From Lantana camara (lineage: Eukaryota; Streptophyta; Magnoliopsida; Lamiales; Verbenaceae), in NCBI GenBank assembly GCA_037501455.1, contig CM074858.1:92044501-92108500 (forward strand): a DNA stretch of 64,000 bases. Direction: 5' to 3'. The number at the start of each line of letters is the position of its first letter. Within the stretch, counting starts at the first letter, position 1. The translations under genes and the position numbers were made by a program. Of this stretch, positions 25,060 to 37,431 are shown piece after piece. The notes beneath the pieces are model-generated. The model was not told the origin of the DNA. It made no database searches and saw only the letters and a list, made by a program, of their open reading frames with translations.

Positions 25060-26625
25060 TGTCGTCATCCTCCACCGCGTCACGTACACGTTTTCCCTTG
25101 CTTTGAGCTTGTAGCAGCTCGAACAGCTACTGCATGGTAGACATCATCTGCTGCTGGGAAACTTTGAGCTGAGAAGTTTCATCCTTCATTTGCTTCATCT
25201 CACTATCTTCGTGTGTCCCTTGCGAATGTGGGTTGTAAGATGACGACCCTGCACTAGAAGGTCTGATGGGAGAGACTTCAGCAAGTGGTTCAATCCAGTC
25301 ACTCGCCCTTTCTTGTTTCGACCCCCTTGCGCCTGGGCCCACAATGAGATATCATCGGGTGGAACGTAGTCGGGGTCCTCAAGCACACGCCTCTGATGCT
25401 CTTGAAAGGCCTTCTGGTATCGCACCTATATATATATTTGAATACATATATGTATATATGAAAGTTAGGTGGAATTCTTAGCTTAAATATTAATGATTGC
25501 AGAGTAATAACCTGAAACGAAAAGATCAGAGCAAACCTTGTACTGTAGACGCTCATTTTCAGCCGGGACATTCTCAAGTAATTTTTTCCTATCTTCCAGC
25601 GTCACAAAGGTCATCCCGTATAAGGTCTCCGTGCTCAAACTTTCGCCCGTAGTAGTTTCCTATACATGATTATGTACAATGATATTAAAGTAAAAAATTG
25701 TCATAACCATCTGTGTCTAATAAATTACTTACATGCTTCTTAATAATTGTGTTGACACTTTGAGAACCCCCCGCATATGTCGGTGCCCCCTCTGCGGATA
25801 ATATATTTGCTTTATTCCTTTGCCGAACTGTTTGGTAATCTTCACGTGCCCACAACTGACACAGCTCATTATAAACTCCATCTAGCATCTACCCGGGCTT
25901 ACGACCACTTTTCCTAATGTCGTGGAAGATACCTCTCATTCTTTCACCCATCTTAGCCATGAAAGCGAAGTACATATGGCCTTCCGCTTGAGACTCCCAA
26001 TAAACAAATTTCTGTAAACGGAGCCCATGATATTATATATTTTATATATTTTTGTAAAAAAGTTAAGAAAATCACGATTACCTTCCAATCTTGGAACCAA
26101 CTGTCCCGCACTGGCTAAGGAACATTACTCCACTTATCATATGCTGTGGTCAACCTACTTTTAAGCACATTCGTAATCGTGTTCGTGCCATCTTTGTTGT
26201 CGTGATACCTGCAATATTTTCATTGAATAATTAAGAACATTAATAAGTTGAATAACAAAAAGAAACAAAAATAAACACAAAAATTTCAAAGGTATCACTT
26301 GCCCCCTCATTCCAACAGGAATTAAATATTTCTTGCCAACTGGATGGGCTTCGATATCACTAGAGATTTTCTCGTCTGATCGAATCACGCCATGACTAGA
26401 CTTGCCAGGCGTGGGTCCCGAAGTGTTTGGTCCGTCCGTTTCGGGTATATTTGAAGGTGTAGTGGATGGGGACGAAGTATGTCCGGGGGACGGGGTAAGT
26501 GGCTGTGCATGCGAGTCATCTGGTGAGGCCTCCAGTGAGGCCATTTGTCGAACACCTCGGGCTCTACCCTTGGAGCCGCCACTCCTAGCACGCAAGGCCT
26601 TATTGGGAATCCTTGGTTGGTCCAT
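25060..26625 (-). pseudogene. CACTA TNPA-like protein (Transposase_24 family), multi-exon, broken
   Basis: Starts at the ATG 26625-26623 (MDQPRIPNKALRARSG). A Pro/Ser/Thr-rich N-terminus leads to HPVGKKYLIPVGMRG. Further pieces lie in separate exons: YHDNKDGTNTITNVL (26208 to about 26080), FVYWESQAEGHMYFAFMAKM with LCQLWAREDYQTVRQRNKAN (about 26013-25735), SLSTETLYGMTFVTLEDRKK (about 25660-25535), and FQEHQRRVLEDPDYVPP with DDISLWAQAQGG and a Gln/Lys/Met-rich putative coiled coil (about 25425-25060). These blocks are typical of plant Transposase_24 proteins, which act as the DNA-binding partner of the CACTA transposase. There is an in-frame TAG in the second piece, a TAG before MLDGVYNELC and a frame change near 25330, so it is not functional as it stands. 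Exon edges are approximate. Confidence 0.75.
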
Positions 26626-26879
26626 CTACATTTAAAAGATAGATTTACATTAATATATAGTATGTTCAATTGCTAACGTAATATAGAAATCAAGTCATGT
26701 CAAGTTGCAACGATATGTAAATTGAATTGTAAGATGCAAACCATTTGAACGTTACGAAGGTGATTTCACTCTTAGTTGTTTCCTAAATCGACAGGTGAAT
26801 GCATAAATATATAGAAATATGGATGTACGAATAAAACCTAGTACAATAGAAGAAGTTTATGTAAAACATATTACCAAGT

Positions 26880-27964
26880 CAATCACTAAGGGTGTTTTCC
26901 ACATCCTCGTCTGGTGGATCATCTATTAATTCATCGCCCGCTTCATATTCACCGAATGTGTTAGTTTCAAGCTTTACAAAGTCATCTAAGGTAACGTTCG
27001 TGTCGACTAAAGGCCCAACCACATCATCTGCTTGTACCATATTGATAATTGCTGCTTCATCGTTTTGATATGCAACCTCAAGCGATTCCTCTAATTCTAC
27101 TCTTCCTCTTGGCTTGGTTTTAATTACGGCCCACCAATTTTGCTTATCTTTGATTCGACCAGGGTATGGAACATAATAAACCTATTGGGCTAGCTATGCT
27201 AGGATAAAAGGATCATACCTTTTGCATCTGCCCGTATGTTTTACCTCAATGATAGTGCTTTCTGGATTACCAATACGGGTCCCCCGGCGTGGTGTAGGAT
27301 CAAACCAATCACATTTGAATAAAACAACCTTCTTTGTTGGAGTACCTGGGTAATCAAGTTTGATGATTTCTTCTAATGTCCCATAATAGTCATCTGTTAT
27401 ATCTCCTTTATTTGCACTTCCTTTTACCCACACTCCGAAATTCATCGTTTTTTTCCCTTAACCCCATGACCTCGTATGGAATTTGAAACCATTGACAAAG
27501 TACTTGTGAAATGTCCTAACCTTTGTATTCGGTCCCCAAGACAAGTGTTGCAACAAAGGATCATCAATTCCATTGTTGGGATTTTGAACCTAATCAATAT
27601 AAGTTTCGTTGTTATTGAAAGACTTTAACAATCGAATGTTATTAGGGTTGTAAACTTAATTAAAACTCATATGATGATTGAACCAGCGTACAAAGTTTCT
27701 TTCAATGTGGTCGCTATTGTCTCCATCGTCCGCGCCAGTCAGTGCGAGGAATTCACTAAAATTTTAATTGTCATTTTTTAAAAACATACACCCTTTCCAT
27801 ATTCGAAATACATTATTTGTAACCTTAGTAATACAAAATTAAAATTAACTTACTGGTAATATTTTTGAACTTCGTTCGCAGTTTAGTAAAATATGAACTG
27901 AGAGTGCATTGAGCTCCTTTGAAGAGGTAATATGACGTTATTTAATTGCACCAGCTGCACGACC
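26880..27964 (-). pseudogene. CACTA transposase (tnp2/TNPD), 3' part after gypsy insertion
   Basis: Continues the transposase from 37432, across the gypsy insertion. Recognisable blocks are NALSVHILLNC (about 27915), EFLALTGADDGDNSDHIERN with FVRWFNHH (about 27750-27690), DDPLLQHLSWGPNTKVRTFH (about 27560-27500), and a DUF4216-type segment MNFGVWVKGSANKGDITDDY with LDYPGTPTKKVVLFKCDWFD (27445-27194). The acidic tail DDPPDEDVENTLSD follows, ending near 26880. At least one extra base (NCE-RSS instead of NCDEVQ-like), several stops and probable introns interrupt the frame. Confidence 0.8.
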
Positions 27965-30900
27965 TGTAGCACCCCGCACGGTGGGTCACCACATCCCCCG
28001 CACCTAAGCCCAATCCACATACGAGATGGGAAACCCGTACATGAACCAAGCAGAGGCGAACGGGAGACAGACAGACACACACCTAAGCTAGGTGGAACGT
28101 AGACCCTGCAAATTAAACCAACCAACAAAAAACGAAGCGTATGCGGAAGCAATCATACAACAGACTTAAATTAAAAGTAGCAGTTGACGGGTTCAACTAG
28201 CATAGATCCTATCCCGAATATAACATAAATCAAAATACAAACGGGTTCAACTAAATCCACGAACCTGTCCTAACTTGTCCCGAAATTCATACATTCAAAT
28301 CAATACAAACCTGCATAAAATATATCATAAACGTATACATAACTTCTTATACAATAACGAGCTAAGCACTTAACGAAACAAACAGACAGACACGGACTCG
28401 ACAGACCCGACTCAAAACCGCCTAGCTCGAACTCCACAACCTGAACCTGCAACTAAAACGAAAGGGGAGAGGGGTCAGTCACATAGACTGAGTGAGGGGC
28501 TACCCACACACGCTATATGTATAAGAGCAAAGCACATAACAATCACATAGTGCGTGAACTCAGGGATAGTTTTTGCATACCAAAGTTTAACCCGTGATAC
28601 ATATATATAGGGATTCTAAAAGAAACAAAGCAAACCAAAGTTTGAAGGATTTCATATAAAACCGGATCATTAATTCATAGCAAATCGTATCGAGTCAAAT
28701 CATATCTTAGCTTACATATTCAAACGGTTCATATTATACTTTAATTTAAGAGTCTATCCCCGTTTCACGAACTTTACCAAAGCATACATACATAACTCGG
28801 CGGGTACGAGCACCTAATCCCATCCTAAGCTCCTCAAACTAAACATACATAACAAATCAAAACATAACATAGCAAACGTATCATACATACCTCCTTCTCC
28901 GGTGATGGAAGGGTTGCGCGACCCAAACCATCCATACAGACGAGGGGAGCGTGAACACTCAAACCCTCAGGTTCCCATCCCCCTACCAAACCTCCTGGAG
29001 GGTTCAGGGTTATTCCTATCAAACTGTGGAGATGTGCACGGGGTCATAAACCGGCGACCCCATGGCCGACCCGGGTCCCCCTTACCCACAACTCCGGGGC
29101 CCAATCATACCAAACAATTCATAAGAAGCATACCATAACCTAACCCGCTACATAACGAAATTAACATAACATACCTTACTTTGCAACAACTATGCTATTC
29201 ATACCTCTCCGTGTCAAATCCATAAGATATCCATAGCTCGTAGCTCCCGGCTCATAAGAGGCACACGGTTTGAAGCATAGTTAACGTTACAACTTAAACA
29301 AACCATAACAAACCAAAACAAGCGTACCTAGGCTCGTACATTGCTTATCGTACTTGCAAAGTCTTAGCAAATTCATAAACTTATATATTTTGCACATATT
29401 TACTTATACTTAAGGTTATAATTCGCATGCATAGAAAACAAACACATTTTATAGGGTTTAACTATACCTAACCTCACCTTATACCAAAGGAAGCCAAGAA
29501 CAACACAAGTGATCCACCCCGGAATCAAAACAGCTCACGAAACACCACCCCGGGTGCACCTGGACAAACTGAAGACAAAAAGCAGGACTTAGACCCAAAG
29601 AAGAACCACATAGACGCACGGCGTATGCATAGGCACATAAGAGATTCAACTACCTAAACAAAATTCATATTCAAACTTATTTCATACAAGGAAATGCATT
29701 TCATAACTTATCATATTCTTAAAACACATTAAAGCATGTTCAAGTGCACTATCAATGCATACAAAGGTAAACGAAAGGCAAATGGTGGCACTTATTCATG
29801 TATGATCACAAAGCACATTACTAAAGCGATATAAAATGCAAATAATAACAAATACATACACATAACATAATATAAAACAAGTTAGGAATGGGTTCGGAGG
29901 TCAAAAGGTGCAAGAAAAGCTGAAGAAAAGCATAAGAAACGGTTCCGAGCAAAACGGGCAAAAGTTGGAAGTTTTCCGAAATGGACAAGCTGTAGGAAAA
30001 CGATCATAACTTGAGTTTGAGAAATGGGAATTAAGTTTTGTTTCTTGGGAATGAAACTAGACACATATATGTTTCAAATGGTAGGTGGCTCGGATCGTGG
30101 TTCAAAGCGAGGCGAAAATGGCGTAGGTTCGAAGTTGGACGAATGCAGAATTTCGGCGAAGTGGCGACACAAATTTCAAACGATTAAACCTCACAAATGA
30201 AAACAGATAATAAGGTGATTCGAATTGGAGGATGTTCTACACTTCAATAGGTTTCGGTAGGTTCAAAAATCAGGCCAATCGGAGTTCAAACGAGGTCAGC
30301 ACGGCCGTGTCAATATTGGCCTGAAAACTGACACGGCCGTGTCGGGTTAAAAAAATTCAAACTCGAGAGCCTGACACGGCCGTGTTGGAAATGAACTAGG
30401 GTTCGACACGGCCGTGTTGGGTCGTCTTCTCCGAAAAAGAGTAGCAAAGAAGCAGGGGTTCGACGGGAAAAGGTCCAAAACCGCCCCAAACCTCATTCCA
30501 ACCAATTAATACACCAAAATGCATCAAATTACACATATATAACATATTAGCATCAATTTAAATCGTAAATAAACACGTTGGGAGCAAGTTATCGCATTTA
30601 GGCACTATTCATCAATCCGCCATAACCAAGGAATCGAGCAAGAACTAATGAATTCAATCGGTAGGAATGAAGTACGTAATGAAAGGATCACATTGCTTAC
30701 CTTGGAACTTCGATCGGATGATCGGACGAAGCAAGCTCGAGCCAAAGCTTGGAATGGCCAAAGGGGGAAATCCTCTCCTCTCTCTTCTCCTCCCTTGCTT
30801 CACGTTAGAAAAATGGGGGAGAGGGCTTTAAGGGCTAAAACGGGTCGGATACACGGGTAGGGTCGAACGGGTAGGGTCAAACGGTATCCGGTCCATTCGG

Positions 30901-31247
30901 ATCGGATTTTAAAACGGTTGGGCTATCAAATGGCTTTAGAAAATAAAAGGTTAATTCATTGAATCCGAATCATCGAAACGAACCCAATGACAAGGTTAGA
31001 ATTCGAATTCGAACCCCGAGCTCAAAGTAGCCACGAAGGCTAAAACACCCTAAACAAAATTAGGTCCCTAATTCGGCAAATATTGAGCGATTGAGCCCAA
31101 GAAAAATTAATTAAATTCTAATGCACACGTATTAAAACAAATCTCACATCGACATATAAGCATGTTAATCACATAATTCACGTAAATTACAAAATTAAAC
31201 TCACCCATGACGCCGTACCTGGAATGCCGAAGAGGCGGGGTGTCACA
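27965..31247 (-). repeat. 3' LTR of gag-only gypsy element (3283 bp)
   Basis: On the minus strand it starts TGTGACACCCCGCC at 31247 and ends GGGGTGCTACA at 27965. It contains the GCGGGGGATGTGG block, the stem-loop TCAGTC-acata-GACTGA (28475-28491) and the palindrome cluster at 30300-30418. Short frames inside (for example 28902-29138) recur in the 5' LTR and are not genes. Confidence 0.93.
30300..30418. repeat. palindrome cluster of GACACGGCCGTGTC type (3' LTR)
   Basis: CACGGCCGTG (30300-30309), GACACGGCCGTGTC (30330-30343), GACACGGCCGTGTT (30373-30386) and GACACGGCCGTGTT (30405-30418). The last two carry the same final C-to-T change, also present in the 5' LTR. Confidence 0.85.
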
Positions 31248-31260
31248 AACTCCCCCCATT
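31248..31260 (-). other. polypurine tract of gag-only gypsy element
   Basis: On the minus strand AATGGGGGGAGTT directly precedes the 3' LTR start. Confidence 0.8.
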
Positions 31261-31263
31261 AAG

Positions 31264-32990
31264 AGAACCTGGTCCCCAGGTTCGCCTGCTCGAGTTTCAA
31301 GCTCGAATAACTTTCTGTATTCACCCAAGTTCGAGGTTCATGACGTCCTGACAAGGGTTAGCTCGAGAAAGGTCTTCAAGCATAAGGGGTTGAATCTCTA
31401 AATCGATCCTGTCATTTGAATTGCTCGTTCGACTCGCACAATTAAGAGGGTGTAAAATAGATTCAACTCTCACCGTTTGAGTCATTTGAGTCAACTCTTA
31501 AGCTCGTACACACCACTCCACAGCCAAGCTCAAACTGAATCTCTTCTTGTCCACGATCTAAGGTCCGAAGTGTCTAACATCCGAACCTTCTTCATATACC
31601 ACCAAAATCGTCGAGGGGTTGTTGATCTCGTTGTAAAGCTCGACCCTCATCTTACCAAGACACCACTCTCGAGCACCCAAAACATAAAACAAAACTAAAA
31701 TGCATGATGTACGTGATATGCATGTTTAAGTGTACCATTCACCGATGTGGGAAAATTTGATCTTATGATGATGTGTTCAAAGTCGAAGTCCCTTTTGTCC
31801 ACATTTTCGCCTTGAGATTCACAGTGCACTTTGCTTCAAATTTCATCCCGATCTTCATCCTGTATTTGTTGCCTATCCTCGGAATTTTTGTCTACCCCAA
31901 TCTTGCACTCTTAGAAGTTCTCTTGGTCTTATTATTGGTTCCAAGAATCACATCCCCCGAGCTCTAATTCATCACCAACGGCCTTAATCCGGATTCTTTC
32001 ACTTGAAGACTTACTCGTAGAAATCCTAAAGAAGAGGTATTGTCTTGTAATCATAATCCTCTTCGTTAAGGTGCTCGAAAGTACCGCGTACTCTTTTCCT
32101 GGAATATAAGAGAATTGCATCCCAAGCCTCTCAGTAATTCTCATCAAACTCCGCCTCTAACCCGGGGACATCTCCTTGGGTTATCATTGTTGTTAGGAAA
32201 TCTTGAAGTCCCCCAACTTAAACATCAACACATTTCCTAATTCCTTCTCGTCCGAGTGCCCTTCTTCGTTGCCAAATTTTACTTCTTGTCATCCCGCCTT
32301 TAGCCTACGACTTCATTCAGGATTTTACCTCAATCCATTGAAGTCCCCCCAAAAACCCAACAAAAGTCTCCCATTGGTTCTCCTCGAAACTCTTCTCCAA
32401 GGGCGCGGCAAAAAAAAAATGAATCAATCTCCATGCCCCGAGATTTTGGTTAACCCAATTTTGTGCCCATTAGTAGAGTTCTTCACAATGTCCCTCGTGG
32501 ATTAATTACTTCCCTATTCGGAACTTTCATCGTAGCCCCTCCTTGAAGAAATTAGCTCTCCTTCAAAGTCGATTCCCATTCCCTTGAATCTTCAATCTCA
32601 TTTGTAGACTTTCCAATCCCATACCCTTCGACACCTTCTTCATATATGATGCAATCTTCAACCCGATCTCAAGAGGGTCCCTAATTCTGCCTCTTTCTCT
32701 AACCATCTTTTCTAACTTCCTCGGGCACAAACTTGGAGATTGAAAGAACGACATCCTATCAAGCAAACACTAAATATGCATGTCGGGTTAACGTGTAAAT
32801 GGGATGCATCACATAATTACCACTCAAACACATAAAAAAATATGTTATAATGGCAATTATAGCACAATAAATAAATAAATGCAGAACCTAAAAATGTCAT
32901 GAATGCATGTGCTATGAATGCAAATACCTCCATCCTTGGATTCATGTTGGTTTCCAAATTGAAACCTTTGTTCTTGCTTTCATTGCTTGT
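31264..32990 (-). other. interior of gag-only gypsy element, no pol
   Basis: Where protease, RT, RNase H and integrase would lie, I find no conserved motif in any frame. Base composition differs from the LTRs (more C/T on the plus strand). It may be filler sequence or a strongly decayed remnant, as in large LARD-type derivatives. Confidence 0.55.
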
Positions 32991-33007
32991 TAGCCTTGGA
33001 TTGATCA

Positions 33008-33896
33008 CATTCGGCAACCATATGTTTCTTTGATCCGCACGCATAGCACTTCTTCAGTCTATCCCAACACGAGTTGTAGGCATGATTAGTTCCTCCACAG
33101 TAAGCACACGGTTGAGATTCTTTCCTTGGTCTCGAAGGATCCCCGGTTTTATGTTTCTTTCCTCAAATCATTTTCTTCTTAGCTTGGATACCGGGAGGTT
33201 GGAATCTTTCTTCCATTTGTAGGTTCGAGCAAAATCCTAATTCACCTCTCGGTCTCAACTCCTCTTCTTCCTTGCCTCTTGTTATTCTCCCATTTTCAAC
33301 CCTTAAAACTTTCGTGGTAGCCTTGTCCCAAGTACTCATATCCTCGGCAATTAAGGCCTCCTTGAACTCATCTCGTAGTCCTTCCATGAAGTACCAAGTC
33401 TTCATCTCTTCATTGTTCATGATATGAGGTACGTAGGTGCCTAACCTCTCAAATTCTTCAATGTACTCCATGACCATTTTGCCTCCTTGTTTTAGAGTAC
33501 GAAACTCCTCAAATCTTCGATCACGTAAAATAGCCGGTGAGTACCTTCTTCTAAACTCTTGAACGAAGGTATCCCATGTCAATCCTTCGTTCGTTGCTTC
33601 TAATTGTGGAGCAACTCTTTTCCACCACTGTCTTGCTTGACCTTGCAAAAGTAGTAAGGCTGGCGAGCCTTATCTTGTGAGTCGCACGGCCATACCTAGA
33701 ATATACTTTCAATCTCGGAGAGCCACTCTTCCGCCCTCATATCATTGCCTTCTCTAAATTGGGAAGGGTTAAAGGTCCTGAAGTCTCGATATAAGGTTAC
33801 CATCGGATTCAAAGGTTGCATCTCGGTGTGATTTTACCCTTGATTGTAATGATGTCGATGTGGTGGTTGACCAACATCTTGTCTACGTGGTGGCAT
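33008..33896 (-). pseudogene. gag: gypsy gag with two CCHC zinc knuckles, broken
   Basis: The start is the ATG at 33896-33894 (MPPRRQDVGQPPHRHHYNQG), about 250 bases after the PBS. A stop follows at codon 21. The same frame goes on with FNPSQFREGNDMRAEEWLSE and meets a TAG. A frameshift then leads to the Retrotrans_gag core (LQGQARQWWKRVAPQLE, WDTFVQEFRRRYSP, EYIEEFERLGTYVPH) within 33648-33163. Further on, in another frame, two adjacent knuckles follow: CAYCGGTNHAYNSC (about 33108-33067) and CYACGSKKHMVAEC (about 33048-33007). The architecture matches gypsy Gag of the iMet-primed type. It is not translatable as one protein. Confidence 0.85.
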
Positions 33897-34148
33897 CCTG
33901 AAATTCTCAACAACCTCAATATAAGACATGCATGCCGGTTAGTACGTGAGAATGACACATAATTAAATCAAGTAAGAGCAATTAAATAAATGCAATGCAT
34001 CAGGAAATGTAAAATCAACCAAATGTTAAGAATCCAAATACATATCACAGCAAATCACAATGCAAATGCAAGCACATAGCCACATTGTCCTATGCCGTTC
34101 GACCTAGACTGACATAACACGACTCTGAGCTCAGTTTTGCAACCTAGA

Positions 34149-34160
34149 GCTCTGATACCA
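34149..34160 (-). other. primer binding site, iMet tRNA
   Basis: On the minus strand TGGTATCAGAGC, a perfect iMet PBS, lies 8 bases after the 5' LTR end. Confidence 0.93.
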
Positions 34161-34168
34161 CTTTAGGA

Positions 34169-37100
34169 TGTAGCACCCCGCACGGTGGGTCACCACATCC
34201 CCCGCACCTAAGCCCAATCCACATACGAGATGGGAAACCCGTACATGAACCAAGCAGAGGCAAACGGGAGACAGACAGACACACACCTAAGCTAGGCGGA
34301 ACGTAGACCCTGCAAATTAAACCAACCAACAAAAAACGAAGCGTATGCGGAAGCAATCATACAATAGACTTAAATTAAAAGCAGCAGTTGACGGGTTCAA
34401 CTAGCATAGATCCCTAATCCCGAATATAACATAAATCAAAATACAAACGGGTTCAACTAAATCCACGAACCTGTCCTAACCTGTCCCGAAATTCATACAT
34501 TCAAATCAATACAAACCTGCATAAAATATATCATAAACGTATACATAACTTCTTACACAATAACGAGCTAAGCACTTAACGAAACAAATAGACAGACACG
34601 GACTCGACAGACCCGACTCAAAACCGCCTAGCTCGAACTCCACAACCTGAACCTGCAACTAAAACGAAAGGGGAGAGGGGTCAGTCACACAGACTGAGTG
34701 AGGGGCTACCCACACACGCTATATGTATAAGAGCAAAGCACATAACAATCACATAGTGCGTGAACTCAGGGATAGTTTTTGCATACCAAAGTTTAACCCG
34801 TGATACATATATATAGGGATTCTAAAAGAAACAAAGCAAACCAAAGTTTAAAGGATTTCATATAAAACCGGATCATTAATTCATAGCAAATCGTATCGAG
34901 TCAAATCATATCTTAGCTAACATATTCAAACGGTTCATATTATACTTTAATTTAAGAGTCTATCCCCGTTTCACGAACTTTACCAAAGCATACATACATA
35001 ACTCGGCGGGTACGAGCACCTAATCCCATCCTGGGCTCCTCAAACTAAACATACATAACAAATCAAAACATAAAATAGCAAACGTATCACCTTCTCCGGT
35101 GATGGAAGGGTTGCGCGATCCAAACCATCCATACAGACGAGGGGAGCGTGAACACTCAAACCCTCAGGTTCCCATCCCCCTACCAAACCTCCTGGAGGGT
35201 TCAGGGTTATTCCTATCAAACTGTGGAGATGTGCACGGGGTCATAAACCGGCGACCCCATGGCCGACCCGGGTCCCCCTTACCCACAACTCCGGGGCCCA
35301 ATCATACCAAACAATTCATAAGAAGCATACCATAACCTAACCCGCTACATAAAGAAATTAACATAACATACCTTACTTTGCAACAACTATGCTATTCATA
35401 CCTCTCCGTGTCAAATCCATAAGATATCCATAGCTCGTAGCTCCCGGCTCATAAGAGGCACACGGTTTGAAGCATAGTTAACGTTACAACTTAAACAAAC
35501 CATAACAAACCAAAACAAGCGTACCTAGGCTCGTACATTGCTTATCGTACTTGCAAAGTCTTAGCAAATTCATAAACTTACATATTTTGCACATATTTAC
35601 TTATACTTAAGGTTATAATTCGCATGCATAGAAAATAAACACATTTTATAGGGTTTAACTATACCTAACCTCACCTTATACCAAAGGAAGCCAAGAACAA
35701 CACAAGTGATCCACCCCGGAATCAAAACGGCTCACGAAACACCACCCCGGGTGCACCTGGACAAACTGAAGACAAAAAGCAGGACTTAGACCCAAAGAAG
35801 AACCACATAGACGCACGGCGTATGCATAGGCACATAAGAGATTCAACTACCTAAACAAAATTCATATTCAAACTTATTTCATACAAGGAAATGCATTTCA
35901 TAACTTATCATATTCTTAAAACACATTAAAGCATGTTCAAGTGCACTATCAATGCATACAAAGGTAAACGAAAGGCGAATGGTGGCACTTATTCATGTAT
36001 GATCACAAAGCACATTACTAAAGCGATATAAAATGCAAATAATAACAAATACATACACATAACATAATATAAAACAAGTTAGGAATGGGTTCGGAGGTCA
36101 AAAGGTGCAAGAAAAGCTGAAGAAAAGCATAAGAAACGGTTCCGAGCAAAATGGGCAAAAGTTGGAAGTTTTCCGAAACGGACAAGCTGTAGGAAAACGA
36201 TCATAACTTGAGTTTGAGAAATGGGAATTAAGTTTTGTTTCTTGGGAATGAAACTAGACACATATATGTTTCAAATGGTAGGTGGCTCGGATCGTGGTTC
36301 AAAGCGAGGCGAAAATGGCGTAGGTTCGAAGTTGGACGAATGCAGAATTTCGGCGAAGTGGCGACACAAATTTCAAACGATTAAATCTCACAAATGAAAA
36401 CAGATAATAAGGTGATTCGAATTGGAGGATGTTCTACACTTCAATAGGTTTCGGTAGGTTCAAAAATCAGGCCAATCGGAGTTCAAACGAGGTCAGCACG
36501 GCCGTGTCAATATTGGCCTGAAAACTGACACGGCCGTGTCGGGTTAAAAAAATTCATACTCGAGAGCCTGACACGGCCGTGTTGGAAATGAACTAGGGTT
36601 CGACACGGCCGTGTTGGGTCATCTTCTCCAAAAAAGAGTAGCAAAGAAGCAGGGGTTCGACGGGAAAAGGTCCAAAACCGCCCCAAACCTCATTCCAACC
36701 AATTAATACACCAAAATGCATCAAATTACACATATATAACATATTAGCATCAATTTAAATCGTAAATAAACACGTTGGGAGCAAGTTATTGCATTTAGGC
36801 AATATTCATCAATCCGCCATAACCAAGGAATCGAGCAAGAACTAATGAATTCAATCGGTAGGAATGAAGTACGTAATGAAAGGATCACATTGCTTACCTT
36901 GGAACTTCGATCGGATGATCGGACGAAGCAAGCTCGAGCCAAAGCTTGGAATAGCCAAAGGGGGAAATCCTCTCCTCTCTCTTCTCCTCCCTTGCTTCAT
37001 GTTAGAAAAATGGGGGGAGAGGGATTTAAGGGATAAAACGGGTCGGACACACGGGTAGGGTCAAACGGTATCCGGTCCATTCGGATCGGATTTTAAAACG

Positions 37101-37431
37101 GTTGGGCTATCAAATGGCTTTAGAAAATAAAAGGTTAATTCATTGAATCCGAATCATCGAAACGAACCCAATGACAAGGTTAGAATTCGAATTCGAATCC
37201 CGAGGTCAAAGTAGCTACGAAGGCTAAAACACCCTAAATAAAATTAGGTCCATAATTCGGCAAATATTGAGCGATTGAGCCCAAGAACAATTAATTAAAT
37301 TCTAATGCACACATATTAAAACAAATCTCACATCGACATATAAGCATGTTAATCACATAATTCATGTAAATTACAAAATTAAACTCACCCGTGACGCCGT
37401 ACCTGGAATGCCGAAGAGGGGGGGTGTCACA
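34169..37431 (-). repeat. 5' LTR of gag-only gypsy element (3263 bp)
   Basis: Runs on the minus strand from TGTGACACCCCCC at 37431 to GGGGTGCTACA at 34169. It carries the same stem-loop (34681-34697; loop acaca instead of acata) and palindrome cluster (36497-36615) as the 3' LTR. Confidence 0.93.
36497..36615. repeat. palindrome cluster of GACACGGCCGTGTC type (5' LTR)
   Basis: Same four units as in the 3' LTR copy, at 36497-36506, 36527-36540, about 36570-36583 and 36602-36615. Confidence 0.85.

Larger units (their letters stand above)
27965..37431 (-). mobile_element. Ty3/gypsy-type retrotransposon with gag only, 9467 bp, intact ends
   Basis: On the minus strand the order is 5' LTR (37431-34169), iMet PBS (34160-34149), broken gag (33896-33008), about 1.7 kb without pol, PPT, 3' LTR (31247-27965). 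An exact 5-bp duplication CGACC flanks it (27960-27964 and 37432-37436). The LTRs (3.26 and 3.28 kb) are longer than the 2.9-kb interior, and no protease, RT or integrase is present, so it must have moved with proteins from a relative. The two LTRs differ at roughly 40 positions plus a few indels by eye, about 1-1.5 percent, so insertion is recent. It splits the CACTA transposase gene. Confidence 0.93.

Noticed and set aside
28902..29138. 78-residue frame repeated exactly at 35099-35335
   Set aside because: The two copies are the two LTRs of one element; repetition reflects LTR identity, not a gene family.
32203..32505. 100-residue plus-strand frame inside the gag-only element
   Set aside because: Opposite to the element's coding strand, low complexity and no motif.
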